NCBI RefSeq assembly: GCF_001704275.1
Contig: NZ_CP011533.1
Span: forward strand, 682,001-746,000
DNA: 64,000 nucleotides
Source of the DNA: Streptomyces noursei ATCC 11455
GTDB taxonomy: Bacteria > Actinomycetota > Actinomycetes > Streptomycetales > Streptomycetaceae
Reading direction: 5' to 3'
Below the pieces are notes generated by a model, which made no database searches, was not told the origin of the DNA, and saw only the letters and a program-made list of their open reading frames with translations. Below, piece after piece: positions 8,844 through 17,142 of the stretch. Positions within the stretch are counted from its first letter, which is position 1, and every line of letters starts with the position of its first letter. The translations under genes and the position numbers were made by a program.

Positions 8844-9014
8844 GGCGCCGGCCCCGGCCCGCCCGGGGCGACCCAACGGACGCTACGCGTACCGCGAGTT
8901 CATGCCAGCCCTCGATGCGACCGCACGTCAACGACGAGAGGCCCGCGACGACCGGACACACCGCCCCGTGGCGCCGGATTCGTGTAGTAGTGGGTGAAGG
9001 TTTCTCCAAGCTCG

Positions 9015-9833
9015 ATGACCTGTGGGGTTACGTTGACCGATCTTGTGGAGTCCGTCGAATCGATGGAACAGCTCACCGTGGCCTGGCGCGCCCTGGTGCT
9101 CGACCGCGACGAAGCCGCGGACGTGCGGGACCTTCCGGGCATCGCCGTGCGCTGGGCCGACTGTCGGTTCCCCTTCTGGAACTGCCTCACCCTCACGGAT
9201 GTGGGCGCGGACGCGGCGCTCCTCGGACAACGCCTGGGCCAGGCAGCGGACATCATGCGCACGAAGAAGCGCCCCGGCTTCCTCTGGCTCTTCGAGGACC
9301 TGCTCGACGACGGGGCTCGCCGCGCGCTGGAGACCGCGGCGGAGCAGGCGGGGCTTCGGCACGCCTTCCCCGGTTGGGGCATGGCCGGGGACCTGCTCCC
9401 CCTCCCCGAGCCGGTCCACCCCGAGCTGACGTTCGTGCGGGTGACCACCGATGAGCATGTGCAGGTCTACGCGGACCTCAACTCGCGCGGCTACGGGTTC
9501 CCCTTGGCCACGGGCCGCGACGGTCTCGCCGGATCCGCGCTGTGGAAGAACGAGGCGTACGCCTACCTGGGCATGCGCGGCGACGTTCCGGTGACCTGCG
9601 CGGGAGCGGTCGAAGCAGCAGGCCGCCTGTTCGTCGCGCTGGTCGCGACGGACCCGGAGTGGCAGCGCCGGGGCTACGGCGAGGCGGTCACGCGCAAGGC
9701 ACTGTACGAGGGCGCCCGGGCCACCGGACTGACCCGCGCCACCTTGCACGCGACCGCCGCCGGGGCCCCCGTGTACCCGCGCATCGGGTTCACACCGAAC
9801 TCGCCGATCCACTTCTACGGCCTGAAAGCCTGA
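9015..9833 (+). CDS. GNAT family N-acetyltransferase
   Basis: About 272 residues. The C-terminal half has the GNAT acetyl-CoA-binding core: LFVALVATDPEWQRRGYG followed by EAVTRKAL, with the R/Q-x-x-G-x-G/A pyrophosphate loop read as QRRGYG, then VYPRIGFTPNSPIHFY. The N-terminal half is a second, degenerate acetyltransferase-like domain. The start is uncertain: GTG 8994, ATG 9015 and TTG 9033 are in frame; 9033 has a GGGG five bases upstream and matches where homologues usually begin. The substrate is unknown. It is a single-gene unit. Confidence 0.85.
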   Translation: MTCGVTLTDLVESVESMEQLTVAWRALVLDRDEAADVRDLPGIAVRWADCRFPFWNCLTLTDVGADAALLGQRLGQAADIMRTKKRPGFLWLFEDLLDDGARRALETAAEQAGLRHAFPGWGMAGDLLPLPEPVHPELTFVRVTTDEHVQVYADLNSRGYGFPLATGRDGLAGSALWKNEAYAYLGMRGDVPVTCAGAVEAAGRLFVALVATDPEWQRRGYGEAVTRKALYEGARATGLTRATLHATAAGAPVYPRIGFTPNSPIHFYGLKA

Positions 9834-10028
9834 TCCGACGCCGCGGGTCCCTGCCCCATCCGCCGGGCCCTGCCTGGGAGCGGCTCCGTTCGCCGTAACC
9901 GCATTGGTACAGAATGATTACCGGCCGTAACCTATCTCTCAGTCACCACGTTGGCCCTTGCGATCCGAATCCCAGGCGAACGGCTCACGGATCACTTCGG
10001 AGTCCGCTCACCCCGCAAGGAGCACCGT

Positions 10029-11018
10029 ATGAAGCTGCGTTGGTCGCGACTGCTCACCACCCTGCCTGCGGTCGCCCTGGCCGCCGGTCTCAGCACCTCG
10101 CCCGTCGCCGCCCACCCGCCGGCCACCGCGCTTCCCGGCAAACCACTCGGGTTGCCCCTCCCGGCGTCCTTCTCCTCCGCCCCCCGCGGGCCGTTGGGGC
10201 TGCCCCTCCTCAAGTCATCCGCCACAGGCACCCCGCGCCACGCGCCGTGGGCGGCCCCCGCCAGCAGTGGCTGGAACGACTTCTCCTGCCGGCCCTCCGC
10301 CCGGCACCCCCGCCCGGTCGTCCTCGTCCACGGCACCCTCGCCAACGCCGTCGACAACTGGCTGGGCCTGGCGCCCTACTTGGTGGCCCGCGGCTACTGC
10401 GTCTTCTCCCTGACGTACGGCCAGTTGCCCGGCCTCCCCCTCGTCGGCGGGCTCGGACCGATCGACGACTCGGCCAGGCAGCTCGCCGCATTCGTCGACC
10501 GGGTGCGGGCCGCAACGGACTCGCGGAAGGTCGACATCGTCGGCCAGTCGCAGGGCGGCATGATGCCGCGGGTGTACATGAAGTTCCACGGCGGGCGCCA
10601 CAAGGTGCACACACTGGTCGGACTGGCCCCCGACAACCACGGCACCGACCTGCACGGCCTGGCCACACTGGTGGACATCGCCCCGATCAAGCAGACCCTG
10701 CACACGCTCACCCCGGGGCTGATCCAGCAGAAGGCCGGCTCCCCGCTGCTGCGTCGCCTGAACGCCGGCGGCGACACCCTTCCCGGTATCCACTACACCG
10801 TCATCGCCACCAAGTACGACGAGGTCGTCACGCCCCTCGGCTCGGAGTTCCTGCACGGCCCCCGTGTCCACAACATTCTGATCCAGCACCTGTGCCCGGT
10901 CGACGTCTCCATGCACGCGAGCATCGGTCTGATCGACCGGATCGCCTTCCACGAGACCGCCAACGCGCTCGACCCGGCACACGCCATCCCCACCACCTGT
11001 GTCTCCGCCCTGAGCTGA
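10029..11018 (+). CDS. Secreted lipase/esterase, alpha/beta hydrolase (class 2 type)
   Basis: A 329-residue precursor with AAGGAG upstream of ATG 10029. Residues 1-33 form a Sec signal peptide (basic start, hydrophobic core, cleavage near VAAHP). The mature part is an alpha/beta hydrolase: VVLVHGT supplies the oxyanion loop, GQSQGG carries the nucleophile (Ser near 174), and KYDEVVTP (Asp near 264) and SMHAS (His near 296) complete the triad. Spacing and sequence fit the lipase class 2 (EstA/LipA-like) family that hydrolyses triacylglycerols and short esters outside the cell. It stands alone and is followed by a GC-rich hairpin. Confidence 0.92.
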   Translation: MKLRWSRLLTTLPAVALAAGLSTSPVAAHPPATALPGKPLGLPLPASFSSAPRGPLGLPLLKSSATGTPRHAPWAAPASSGWNDFSCRPSARHPRPVVLVHGTLANAVDNWLGLAPYLVARGYCVFSLTYGQLPGLPLVGGLGPIDDSARQLAAFVDRVRAATDSRKVDIVGQSQGGMMPRVYMKFHGGRHKVHTLVGLAPDNHGTDLHGLATLVDIAPIKQTLHTLTPGLIQQKAGSPLLRRLNAGGDTLPGIHYTVIATKYDEVVTPLGSEFLHGPRVHNILIQHLCPVDVSMHASIGLIDRIAFHETANALDPAHAIPTTCVSALS

Positions 11019-11413
11019 GCTCCGACCGGACGACAGGACGGCGGACTTGAGGCGGCGCCTCCGGGGAGGGGAGCGCCGCCCTGCGCCGTGCACAAGCAGG
11101 GGGGAGGTGCGGCCGGCGACGGCCGTCTCGGCAAGGTCGTACCGCGGACCCAGGGAAAGCCTTTGCCGTAGCCCGGTGTCTCCTTGACGCAGGGTTCACT
11201 ACTTTTCAATGGAGCCACCACTCAACGGGGTGGCACGACTGAGTGCACGTGCGCAACTCATCACCGGCAGAAGGCCCCTGACGGGACATCACGTCCGCGC
11301 ACAGCCAGTGAAATGTCATGCTCTTGACAGGACACACGTGTGCGCGGCACATGACGTGCATGCCACCCCGGGAGAGCCGTTCACCGGATCCTTCCCCCAC
11401 GGAGGTCGATCCC
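11019..11413. other. Intergenic region before the S53 peptidase
   Basis: This 395-base gap holds the lipase terminator hairpin at its left end. The rest is presumed promoter and leader of the peptidase gene, ending in a strong GGAGG at 11401-11405. I see no further gene or clear dyad. Confidence 0.5.
11051..11080 (+). terminator. Hairpin terminator after the lipase gene
   Basis: The left arm GGCGGCGCCTCC pairs with GGAGCGCCGCC on the right with one bulged base and a short GGGGAG loop. It lies 33 bases past the lipase stop. It has no T-run, as is usual for Streptomyces terminators. Confidence 0.6.
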
Positions 11414-12703
11414 TTGCGTTCGCTACGAAAGGGCAGATCCGATCGCACGAGAGGGCTGGCGCGCCGCGGCGTCCCGGCCCTGCTGTCGGCGGCAACCCTC
11501 GTCATCGGCGGCGTGATCGCCGCCAGCCCGTCCAGCGCCGCACCGGCGGCGCCCACGACCCACGCGTCCCTCACCGCATCCGCGGCCCGCGCGCACGTCC
11601 ACACCCACCGGCTGTGTGCGCACCCGTCGGAGCCCGGCTACATGGCCTGCAACGCGGTGGCCCGCACGGACGTCAAACAGCAGCTGTCCCTCCGGCCGCA
11701 CGCCGCCCCCTCCGGCTACGGCCCCAGCGACCTGCAGAGCGCGTACAATCTGCCCCAGTCGGGCGGCTCAGGCCAGACGGTGGCGATCATCGACGCCAAC
11801 GACGACCCCAATGCCGAGCAGGACCTGGCGACGTACCGCTCCCAGTACGGCCTGCCCGAATGCACCACCGCCAACGGGTGCTTCCAGAAGGTGGACCAGA
11901 ACGGCGGCAGCAACTACCCGGCGCCGGACTCGGGTTGGGCCGGTGAGATATCCCTCGACGTCGACATGGTCAGCGCCGCCTGCCCGCAGTGCCACATCCT
12001 GCTGGTCGAGGCGAACAGCGCCAGCATGGACGACCTGGGGACGGCGGTGAACCGCGCCGTCGCCATGGGCGCCAAGTTCGTCTCCAACAGCTACGGCGGT
12101 CCCGAGGACTCCACCGACCCCACCTCCGACGAGCAGTACTTCAACCACCCGGGCGTCGCCATCACCGTCAGCTCCGGTGACAGCGGCTACGGCGTCGAGT
12201 ACCCGGCGGCCTCGCAGTACGTCACCGCGGTCGGCGGCACCTCACTCCAGCAGGACAGCAGTGCCCGCGGCTGGAGCGAGTCGGTCTGGGGCACCAGTGC
12301 GGGTGGCGAGGGCGCCGGCTCCGGCTGTTCCCAGTACGACAACAAACCTGCCTGGCAGCAGGACTCCGGGTGCGCCAACCGCACCGTCGCGGACGTCGCC
12401 TCGGTCGCCGACCCGGCCACCGGCCTCGCGGTCTACGACACCTACCAGGCCAGCGGCTGGAACGTCTACGGCGGCACCAGCGCCTCGGCCCCCTTCATCG
12501 CCGGCGTCTACGCCCTCGCGGGCACCCCGGGCGCGAGCGACACCCCCGCCTCCTACCCGTACACCCACACCTCCGCGCTGAACGACGTCACCAACGGCGC
12601 CAACGGCTCCTGCTCCCCGTCGTACCTCTGCACCGCCGGCGACGGCTACGACGGCCCGACCGGCCTCGGCACCCCGAACGGCACCGCGGCCTTCACCAAG
12701 TGA
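11414..12703 (+). CDS. Secreted S53 (sedolisin-type) serine peptidase
   Basis: A 429-residue precursor. TTG 11414 is chosen because GGAGG lies eight bases upstream; earlier in-frame codons do not look like protein. Residues ~1-48 are a long Arg-rich signal peptide ending near SSAAPAA. The catalytic layout is sedolisin-like: E178 and D182 in GEISLDVD, the oxyanion Asp256 in SSGDSGYG, and Ser356 in GGTSASAP. The usual long pro-domain is very short or absent. A C-terminal calcium-site-like stretch (AGDGYDGPTGLGTP) is present. It should degrade protein outside the cell at acidic pH, as the family does. A perfect hairpin follows the gene. Confidence 0.92.
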   Translation: MRSLRKGRSDRTRGLARRGVPALLSAATLVIGGVIAASPSSAAPAAPTTHASLTASAARAHVHTHRLCAHPSEPGYMACNAVARTDVKQQLSLRPHAAPSGYGPSDLQSAYNLPQSGGSGQTVAIIDANDDPNAEQDLATYRSQYGLPECTTANGCFQKVDQNGGSNYPAPDSGWAGEISLDVDMVSAACPQCHILLVEANSASMDDLGTAVNRAVAMGAKFVSNSYGGPEDSTDPTSDEQYFNHPGVAITVSSGDSGYGVEYPAASQYVTAVGGTSLQQDSSARGWSESVWGTSAGGEGAGSGCSQYDNKPAWQQDSGCANRTVADVASVADPATGLAVYDTYQASGWNVYGGTSASAPFIAGVYALAGTPGASDTPASYPYTHTSALNDVTNGANGSCSPSYLCTAGDGYDGPTGLGTPNGTAAFTK

Positions 12704-12786
12704 GGTGGCACGAGTCGGCGCGGGACATCGTGGGCGACCAGTGACGCGGCAGGCCCTCGCGTAGCCGACTGCCATCCCACCGACAG

Positions 12787-12823
12787 CCACAGTCCGGCGG
12801 CCTTTCGAGGCGCCGGACTGTGG
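12787..12823 (+). terminator. Perfect 13-bp hairpin terminator after S53 peptidase
   Basis: CCACAGTCCGGCG (12787-12799) and CGCCGGACTGTGG (12811-12823) are exact complements with an 11-base loop. It lies 84 bases past the peptidase stop and 100 bases before the next gene. Confidence 0.8.
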
Positions 12824-12923
12824 CGCGGATCGGTGAGCGCCGACCGCCGTGCCCGAGTGTCAGTGCGCAGGAGTACTTTTCTTTCCGTCGGTTGCGGAGA
12901 TGACAGAAGCACGGGGGTTGCAC

Positions 12924-13148
12924 ATGGTGTTCTCACGCAAGGCGAGGGAGTCGGACGGCGGTTTCGGATTCGCTCTGGTGCGGCGGGGCTACGACCGCGG
13001 ACAGGTCGACGCGTACATCGAGCGGCTGTCCCAGGCCGCGCCGCCGGCCGGGCCGCCGGCGTTCGACCTGGTGCGGCGGGGTTACGACCGGGGGCAGGTC
13101 GACGCCCGCATCGAGGAGCTGCGGGCCCGCAGCACAGCCGGAGAATAG
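12924..13148 (+). CDS. Small protein with duplicated DivIVA-like motif
   Basis: A 74-residue protein from ATG 12924 (GGGGG seven bases upstream). It is almost entirely two copies of one motif: GFALVRRGYDRGQVDAYIERL near residues 15-35 and FDLVRRGYDRGQVDARIEEL near 47-66, joined by a Pro/Ala linker. This motif is the membrane-targeting N-terminal signature of DivIVA-like proteins, where an F/Y-x-x-V-x-R-G-Y-D/S core precedes the coiled coil. Here the long coiled coil is missing. It may bind membrane or a DivIVA-type partner (inference). No neighbour explains it. Confidence 0.7.
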   Translation: MVFSRKARESDGGFGFALVRRGYDRGQVDAYIERLSQAAPPAGPPAFDLVRRGYDRGQVDARIEELRARSTAGE

Positions 13149-13194
13149 TCGTCGCCGAGCCGGTGGCCGGCAGGGGCGGCGCCCAGCACCAGGA

Positions 13195-14250
13195 TCAGGC
13201 CGGACGCGGGATGTACGCCAGGCCGTGCGCGCCGGGGGCGCCGAGCTTGGCGATGTCCAGCCGGGCCAGGCACTCCAGCGTTTCCAGGTCGACGATGTCG
13301 ACGGTGGAGGAGACGACGCCCGCCACATAGGCGAGCCGGCCATCGGGCGACGACGTGATCGTCAGCGGCAGGAGCCCCACCTCGACCTCGCCCAGTTCCT
13401 TGCGGGTGTCGGCGGAGAACACCTTGAGGCGACCCGGTGCCTGGCGCCCGAGTCCGGAGTCCGGGTCGGGTTCCATGTGTGCCTCGCCGGCGAGCAGCTT
13501 GCCCGTCGACGTCATGTGCAGCGGCAGGACGACGTTCCCCATGGGCAGCGTGTCGACGACGGAGGCCGTGCGGGCGTCGATGACCCGGATTCCCGTGGCC
13601 GTCCGCTCCTCGGCAGCGCTGAAGAAGCGACCGGCGTAGGGCGAGGCCACGAAGACGTGGGCACCGTCGACGGACAGGGCCAGTCCCTCGCTCCCCGGCA
13701 CCTCGACCTTCGCGGCGAGGACTCCCCGTTCGAGGTTGACGACCGAGACGAACGGCGCCTCCTTGTTGGTGGCGTAACCCGTCCTTCCCGTCGGGTCGAC
13801 GGCGAACCAGTGCGGGCCGGGCGCGTCGGTGTCGATCCTGCCCGTGGGACGACGTGTCCGCGTGTCGATCACCACGACGCCGCCGGGGCGGTCCGCGGAG
13901 CCCTCCACGCTGACGTAGAGGCGGTGGCGTTCGGTGTCCAACGCCAGTCCGTGCGGGCCGTGTTCGGGGGCGAGGTCGACGACCTCGACGACGCTCCGCG
14001 TGTCGGGATCGATGACGACCACCTCGGTGCGTCGGCCGCTGTTGTCGTGGTAGTAGCCCGAGTGGTAGGTCGTGGTGCACCACAGCAGTCGCTGCGTCGG
14101 GTCGAAACACAGCTCGTGCGGCTCGGCGGGGACTTCCAATGTGTCGAGGTGTCGGTCCGAGGCGGCGTCGAAGAACGACACCGTCGGCCCGCTCTGGCTG
14201 ACCACGGCCAGCACATCGCCTTCCCGACCGGCGCGGGGGGACTGTTGCAC
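13195..14250 (-). CDS. YVTN-type beta-propeller repeat protein
   Basis: A 351-residue protein from GTG 14250 with AGGAG seven bases upstream. It consists of repeated ~45-residue blades with the pattern of a surface-layer/lactonase-like seven-blade propeller: GVVVIDTRTRRPTGRI, VSVVNLERGVLAAKV, IRVIDARTASVVDTL, and VDIVDLETLECLARL near the C-terminus. No signal peptide is visible, so it may be cytoplasmic. Members of this family act as lactonases, sugar- or cofactor-binding proteins, or scaffolds. It is divergent from a LysR regulator, with a near-perfect dyad in the gap, so it is a probable target of that regulator. Confidence 0.85.
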   Translation of the reverse strand: MQQSPRAGREGDVLAVVSQSGPTVSFFDAASDRHLDTLEVPAEPHELCFDPTQRLLWCTTTYHSGYYHDNSGRRTEVVVIDPDTRSVVEVVDLAPEHGPHGLALDTERHRLYVSVEGSADRPGGVVVIDTRTRRPTGRIDTDAPGPHWFAVDPTGRTGYATNKEAPFVSVVNLERGVLAAKVEVPGSEGLALSVDGAHVFVASPYAGRFFSAAEERTATGIRVIDARTASVVDTLPMGNVVLPLHMTSTGKLLAGEAHMEPDPDSGLGRQAPGRLKVFSADTRKELGEVEVGLLPLTITSSPDGRLAYVAGVVSSTVDIVDLETLECLARLDIAKLGAPGAHGLAYIPRPA

Positions 14251-14283
14251 AACGTACTCCTAGGACGTGGCGAAGGTGATGTC

Positions 14284-14306
14284 ATGTCACGCGGATCCGC
14301 GGACAT
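14284..14306. promoter_or_regulatory. Dyad between YVTN gene and LysR gene
   Basis: A perfect 12-base palindrome CGCGGATCCGCG (14290-14301) is flanked by ATGTC on the left (with one extra A) and GACAT on the right. It lies 34 bases upstream of the YVTN start and 92 bases upstream of the LysR start. Position and symmetry suit a LysR-type site. Confidence 0.55.
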
Positions 14307-14397
14307 CTCCACTCTCCGCGCCCCAAGATTCCGCGGCAATGCAAAGATCGGCATCACATCATTGCCTCAGGCGTAAAAGCGCAGCTCAGGAGCATCG

Positions 14398-15309
14398 ATG
14401 GACCTCAATCTGCTACGCGCCCTGGACGCCCTGCTCCAGGAGAACAGCGTCACCCGTGCCGCGGAGCGACTGGGCACCTCCCCCGCGGCGGCCAGTCGGA
14501 CGCTGGCACGTCTCCGCCGTGCCGTCGGCGACCCCCTGTTGGTCCGTGCGGGCCAGCAGATGGCCCCCACCCCGCGAGCCCTGGAACTCCGGGAGGAGGT
14601 CGGCGCGTTGCTGCGCAACTGCGACAACGTCCTGCGCCCCGGGGCCGGCTTCGATCCCGCGCAGCTCCAACGGACCTTCACCGTGCAGGCCACCGACCTG
14701 CTCCTGGCGGGGCTGGCCGGCACCCTGACCGACCGGATCCACACCGAAGCCCCACACGTGGACGTGGTCTTCCTGCCGGAGGCGGTGGAGGGCGGCCCCG
14801 CCCTGCGGCAGGGCTGGGTGGATGTCGAACTGGGCGTCCTCGGGCACCTCGACCCGGAGATCCAAACCCGACCGCTCACCAAGATCGCGCTGCTCGGCGT
14901 GGCCCGCAGCGATCATCCCCTCTTCGACCGGCCGATCGACGCCCGCCGTTTCGCCGAAGCCGGCCACATCGGCATCTCCCGGCTCGGCAAACGCCGCGGG
15001 CCGATCGACCTGGCACTCGCGGAACTCGGGCTGCGGCGCCGGATCGCGGTCGTCGTCCCCAGTCACACCAGCGCGATGATCCTCGCCCGGGACACCGACC
15101 TCGTCGCCCTCACCCTGGCCGACTGGCTCCCGGACGCCATCGCCGCACTGGGACTGCGTACCTTCCCCCTCCCCCTCGACGTGGCACCCCTCGACCTCGG
15201 AATGGCCTGGCACCCGCGCAACTCCGCCGATCCGGGCCATCGTTGGTTCCGCGACCGCCTGGCGGCAGCCGTCCCGGCCCCTTCGGGGACAGCGCACGAC
15301 GACTCTTGA
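14398..15309 (+). CDS. LysR family transcriptional regulator
   Basis: A 303-residue LysR-type regulator with AGGAG five bases before ATG 14398. The N-terminal winged helix is clear (MDLNLLRALDALLQE, then SVTRAAERLGTSPAAASRTL), followed by the linker helix and a periplasmic-binding-like effector domain. The start MDLNLLRALDALL and the effector domain resemble the NodD/NahR-like subgroup, which senses aromatic ligands (family knowledge). It is divergent from the YVTN propeller gene, its likely target. Confidence 0.9.
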   Translation: MDLNLLRALDALLQENSVTRAAERLGTSPAAASRTLARLRRAVGDPLLVRAGQQMAPTPRALELREEVGALLRNCDNVLRPGAGFDPAQLQRTFTVQATDLLLAGLAGTLTDRIHTEAPHVDVVFLPEAVEGGPALRQGWVDVELGVLGHLDPEIQTRPLTKIALLGVARSDHPLFDRPIDARRFAEAGHIGISRLGKRRGPIDLALAELGLRRRIAVVVPSHTSAMILARDTDLVALTLADWLPDAIAALGLRTFPLPLDVAPLDLGMAWHPRNSADPGHRWFRDRLAAAVPAPSGTAHDDS

Positions 15310-16001
15310 GGAGCACGCCGCCGCGCCACCGACAGGCAGGACGCCCCCTTTTGGCTCTTCTGGTGGAGGTTTCCGGCCACATGACCCATCGTGACCGGAG
15401 TCGGAGCCTGGGGAGACATCAGGCAGGTGCCAGGAATCGGGCAAAGGCCCGCTGAGCCGCAAGGGACCACGCCCGCCCCACCCGGCGCCGTCATACACAG
15501 GCGCCCGCCGTGGGCGCGTACTGCTGACGGGCAGTGATTCAGGAGGCCCCCTGTACACCCATGCAACGTTGCGCAATTCTTGTTCCGACCGACGAAGTGG
15601 CCGGAACCCACAGCTGACACACGCAGCCAAGTTCACCCGATGCTCTACCAGGCCCCTGAGGAGCATTGCCGTGCCGCAGACCGCGCATTTACCGCAAGTG
15701 CTGGACGCGCCGCCTCGTGATCGGCCCCACCCGCCCTCGTCCGTGGACGACCCGTGGCGATGGTCACGCTGGCGCTCCCTCCACCCGCCGCCAGTGGCCC
15801 TGAGGTCGGCCTCGCGATCGCCTCTCCCGCCCGCACCGCGGAATGCGTGCGAGGGCGACGCGGGCCTCGATTCCCCTTTGGCGTCCCCGGTTTCACGCTG
15901 ACACCGACTGCACTGATCAGCTGAGGCGCACTCCTCCGGACGACGGCGATCCAGCGAGACCGCGGCGGCCGCGCCTACGCGAAAGGAAGGCAACGACACA
16001 C
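15310..16001. other. Long untranslated region upstream of terpene synthase
   Basis: This 692-base gap has no convincing protein gene. A 23-codon ORF from ATG 15381 to TGA 15455 has GGAGG upstream and encodes an Arg-rich peptide. It could be a leader peptide or chance. I tested the 15370-15500 segment by eye against cobalamin, SAM, ZTP, c-di-AMP and c-di-GMP riboswitch consensus blocks and found no match. The promoter of the terpene synthase must lie here. Confidence 0.45.
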
Positions 16002-16970
16002 ATGCAACTCGAAGATTTCGGCAGCGCCATCCCCTTTCCTTCGCGCATCAATCCACACCTGGAAGAGATCCGCGCCGGACACGAAGAATGGCTTCGGCGG
16101 CACCACCTCATCTCGGATGACGCCGACGCCGAGAGCTTCAAGGAATGGAAGATGGTCGAGCTGGCCGCCCGGGCCTACCCGGAGGCAACCGCTCGCGGCC
16201 TTCGCATCGCCGCCGACGCGATGGGATGGTTCTTCCGGTTCGACGACCTCTTCGACGGCGGACCACTCGCCTGTGACATCACCCACGCATCGCAACTGAT
16301 CGCGATCGTCGCCGGCATCGCGGAGGATCCCGACGCCGCACCGGAGAGCGACGAAGCGCCAGTCATCAGCGCGTTCCGGGACATCCGCAGACGAAGTGTG
16401 CAAGGCATGTCGGCGGAATGGATCGCGCGATCGGCCGAACACTGGCGCGGATACTTCCAGGGCAACCTCAAGGAAATCGTGATCCGGACCGCCGGAGCCC
16501 CCATCTCGCTGAAGGAGCTGATCGGTCTGCGTCGCTACACGATCGCCGCCGCGCCTTCGGCCGACCTCAACGAGTGCGCGTGCGTCTTCGAGATTCCCGA
16601 GAAGGTGGCGCAGAATCCCTACTTCCAAGGCATGGAGGCGGACACCGCAGACGCGATCATCTTCGTCAACGACCTGTGGTCGGCGAGCAAGGAAGAGTCG
16701 GTCGGGGAGCCGTTCAACGCCATCTCGGTCATACAGGACGAAGCGCACTGCGATCGCCGCACGGCACAGTTCACCGTCGCCAGCCTCCTGGATGACTGCG
16801 TTCGACGGTTCACCCATCGAAAGGAGAGCTTCGAGGAGTGGCTGAGCACCCAGAGCTTGTCGGAACGTGAACGCTCGGCGGCAGTTCACCAGGCGGGGCA
16901 TCTACAGGACTGGATACGCGCCAACTACGACTGGTCACTCGAATCGTCCCGCTACCGCGCCTGCTCGTAG
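16002..16970 (+). CDS. Class I terpene synthase (sesquiterpene cyclase type)
   Basis: A 322-residue enzyme from ATG 16002, behind GAAAGGAAGG. It has both metal-binding signatures of class I terpene cyclases: the aspartate-rich motif FDDLFDGG (D81, D82, D85) and the NSE triad NDLWSASKE (N223, S227, E231), with the pyrophosphate-sensing Arg and RY region near the C-terminus (SSRYRA). Length and motif spacing fit bacterial sesquiterpene cyclases acting on farnesyl diphosphate; the exact product cannot be told. It converges on a conservon whose last gene is a P450. Bacterial terpene cyclases are often paired with a P450, but this one is on the opposite strand and is CYP157-like, so a biosynthetic link is only possible. 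Confidence 0.92.
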   Translation: MQLEDFGSAIPFPSRINPHLEEIRAGHEEWLRRHHLISDDADAESFKEWKMVELAARAYPEATARGLRIAADAMGWFFRFDDLFDGGPLACDITHASQLIAIVAGIAEDPDAAPESDEAPVISAFRDIRRRSVQGMSAEWIARSAEHWRGYFQGNLKEIVIRTAGAPISLKELIGLRRYTIAAAPSADLNECACVFEIPEKVAQNPYFQGMEADTADAIIFVNDLWSASKEESVGEPFNAISVIQDEAHCDRRTAQFTVASLLDDCVRRFTHRKESFEEWLSTQSLSERERSAAVHQAGHLQDWIRANYDWSLESSRYRACS

Positions 16971-17046
16971 CGCATGCCGAGCCGGCTCTGACCGAGTCCC
17001 GCACCCGTTCCCACCACTGATGGGACGCCGCCTCGCACACGCACCA

Positions 17047-17120
17047 AGAGGCGCACGCCGGGACACTGATACCTGCATCGGTGCCCCGGCGTGCGCCTCT
17101 GGGGGTTTCGAGAGGCGCAC
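17047..17120. terminator. Bidirectional terminator with competing hairpins
   Basis: AGAGGCGCACGCCGGG (17047-17062) pairs perfectly with CCCGGCGTGCGCCTCT (17085-17100), and the interior also pairs (CACTGAT with ATCGGTG). The same right-hand arm GTGCGCCTCT can instead pair with AGAGGCGCAC at 17111-17120. The set lies between the convergent terpene synthase and conservon P450, so it can serve both strands. Confidence 0.8.
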
Positions 17121-17142
17121 GATGTGCGCTCCCGTAACCGCG

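Noticed and set aside
11318..11413. Longer start for the S53 peptidase
   Set aside because: The extra residues do not look like a signal peptide; TTG 11414 has GGAGG at ideal spacing and leads straight into a typical secretion signal.
15370..15500. Possible cobalamin or other riboswitch upstream of the terpene synthase
   Set aside because: By eye the conserved blocks of cobalamin, SAM, ZTP, c-di-AMP and c-di-GMP aptamers are not present in the right order on either strand. A covariance-model search would settle it.
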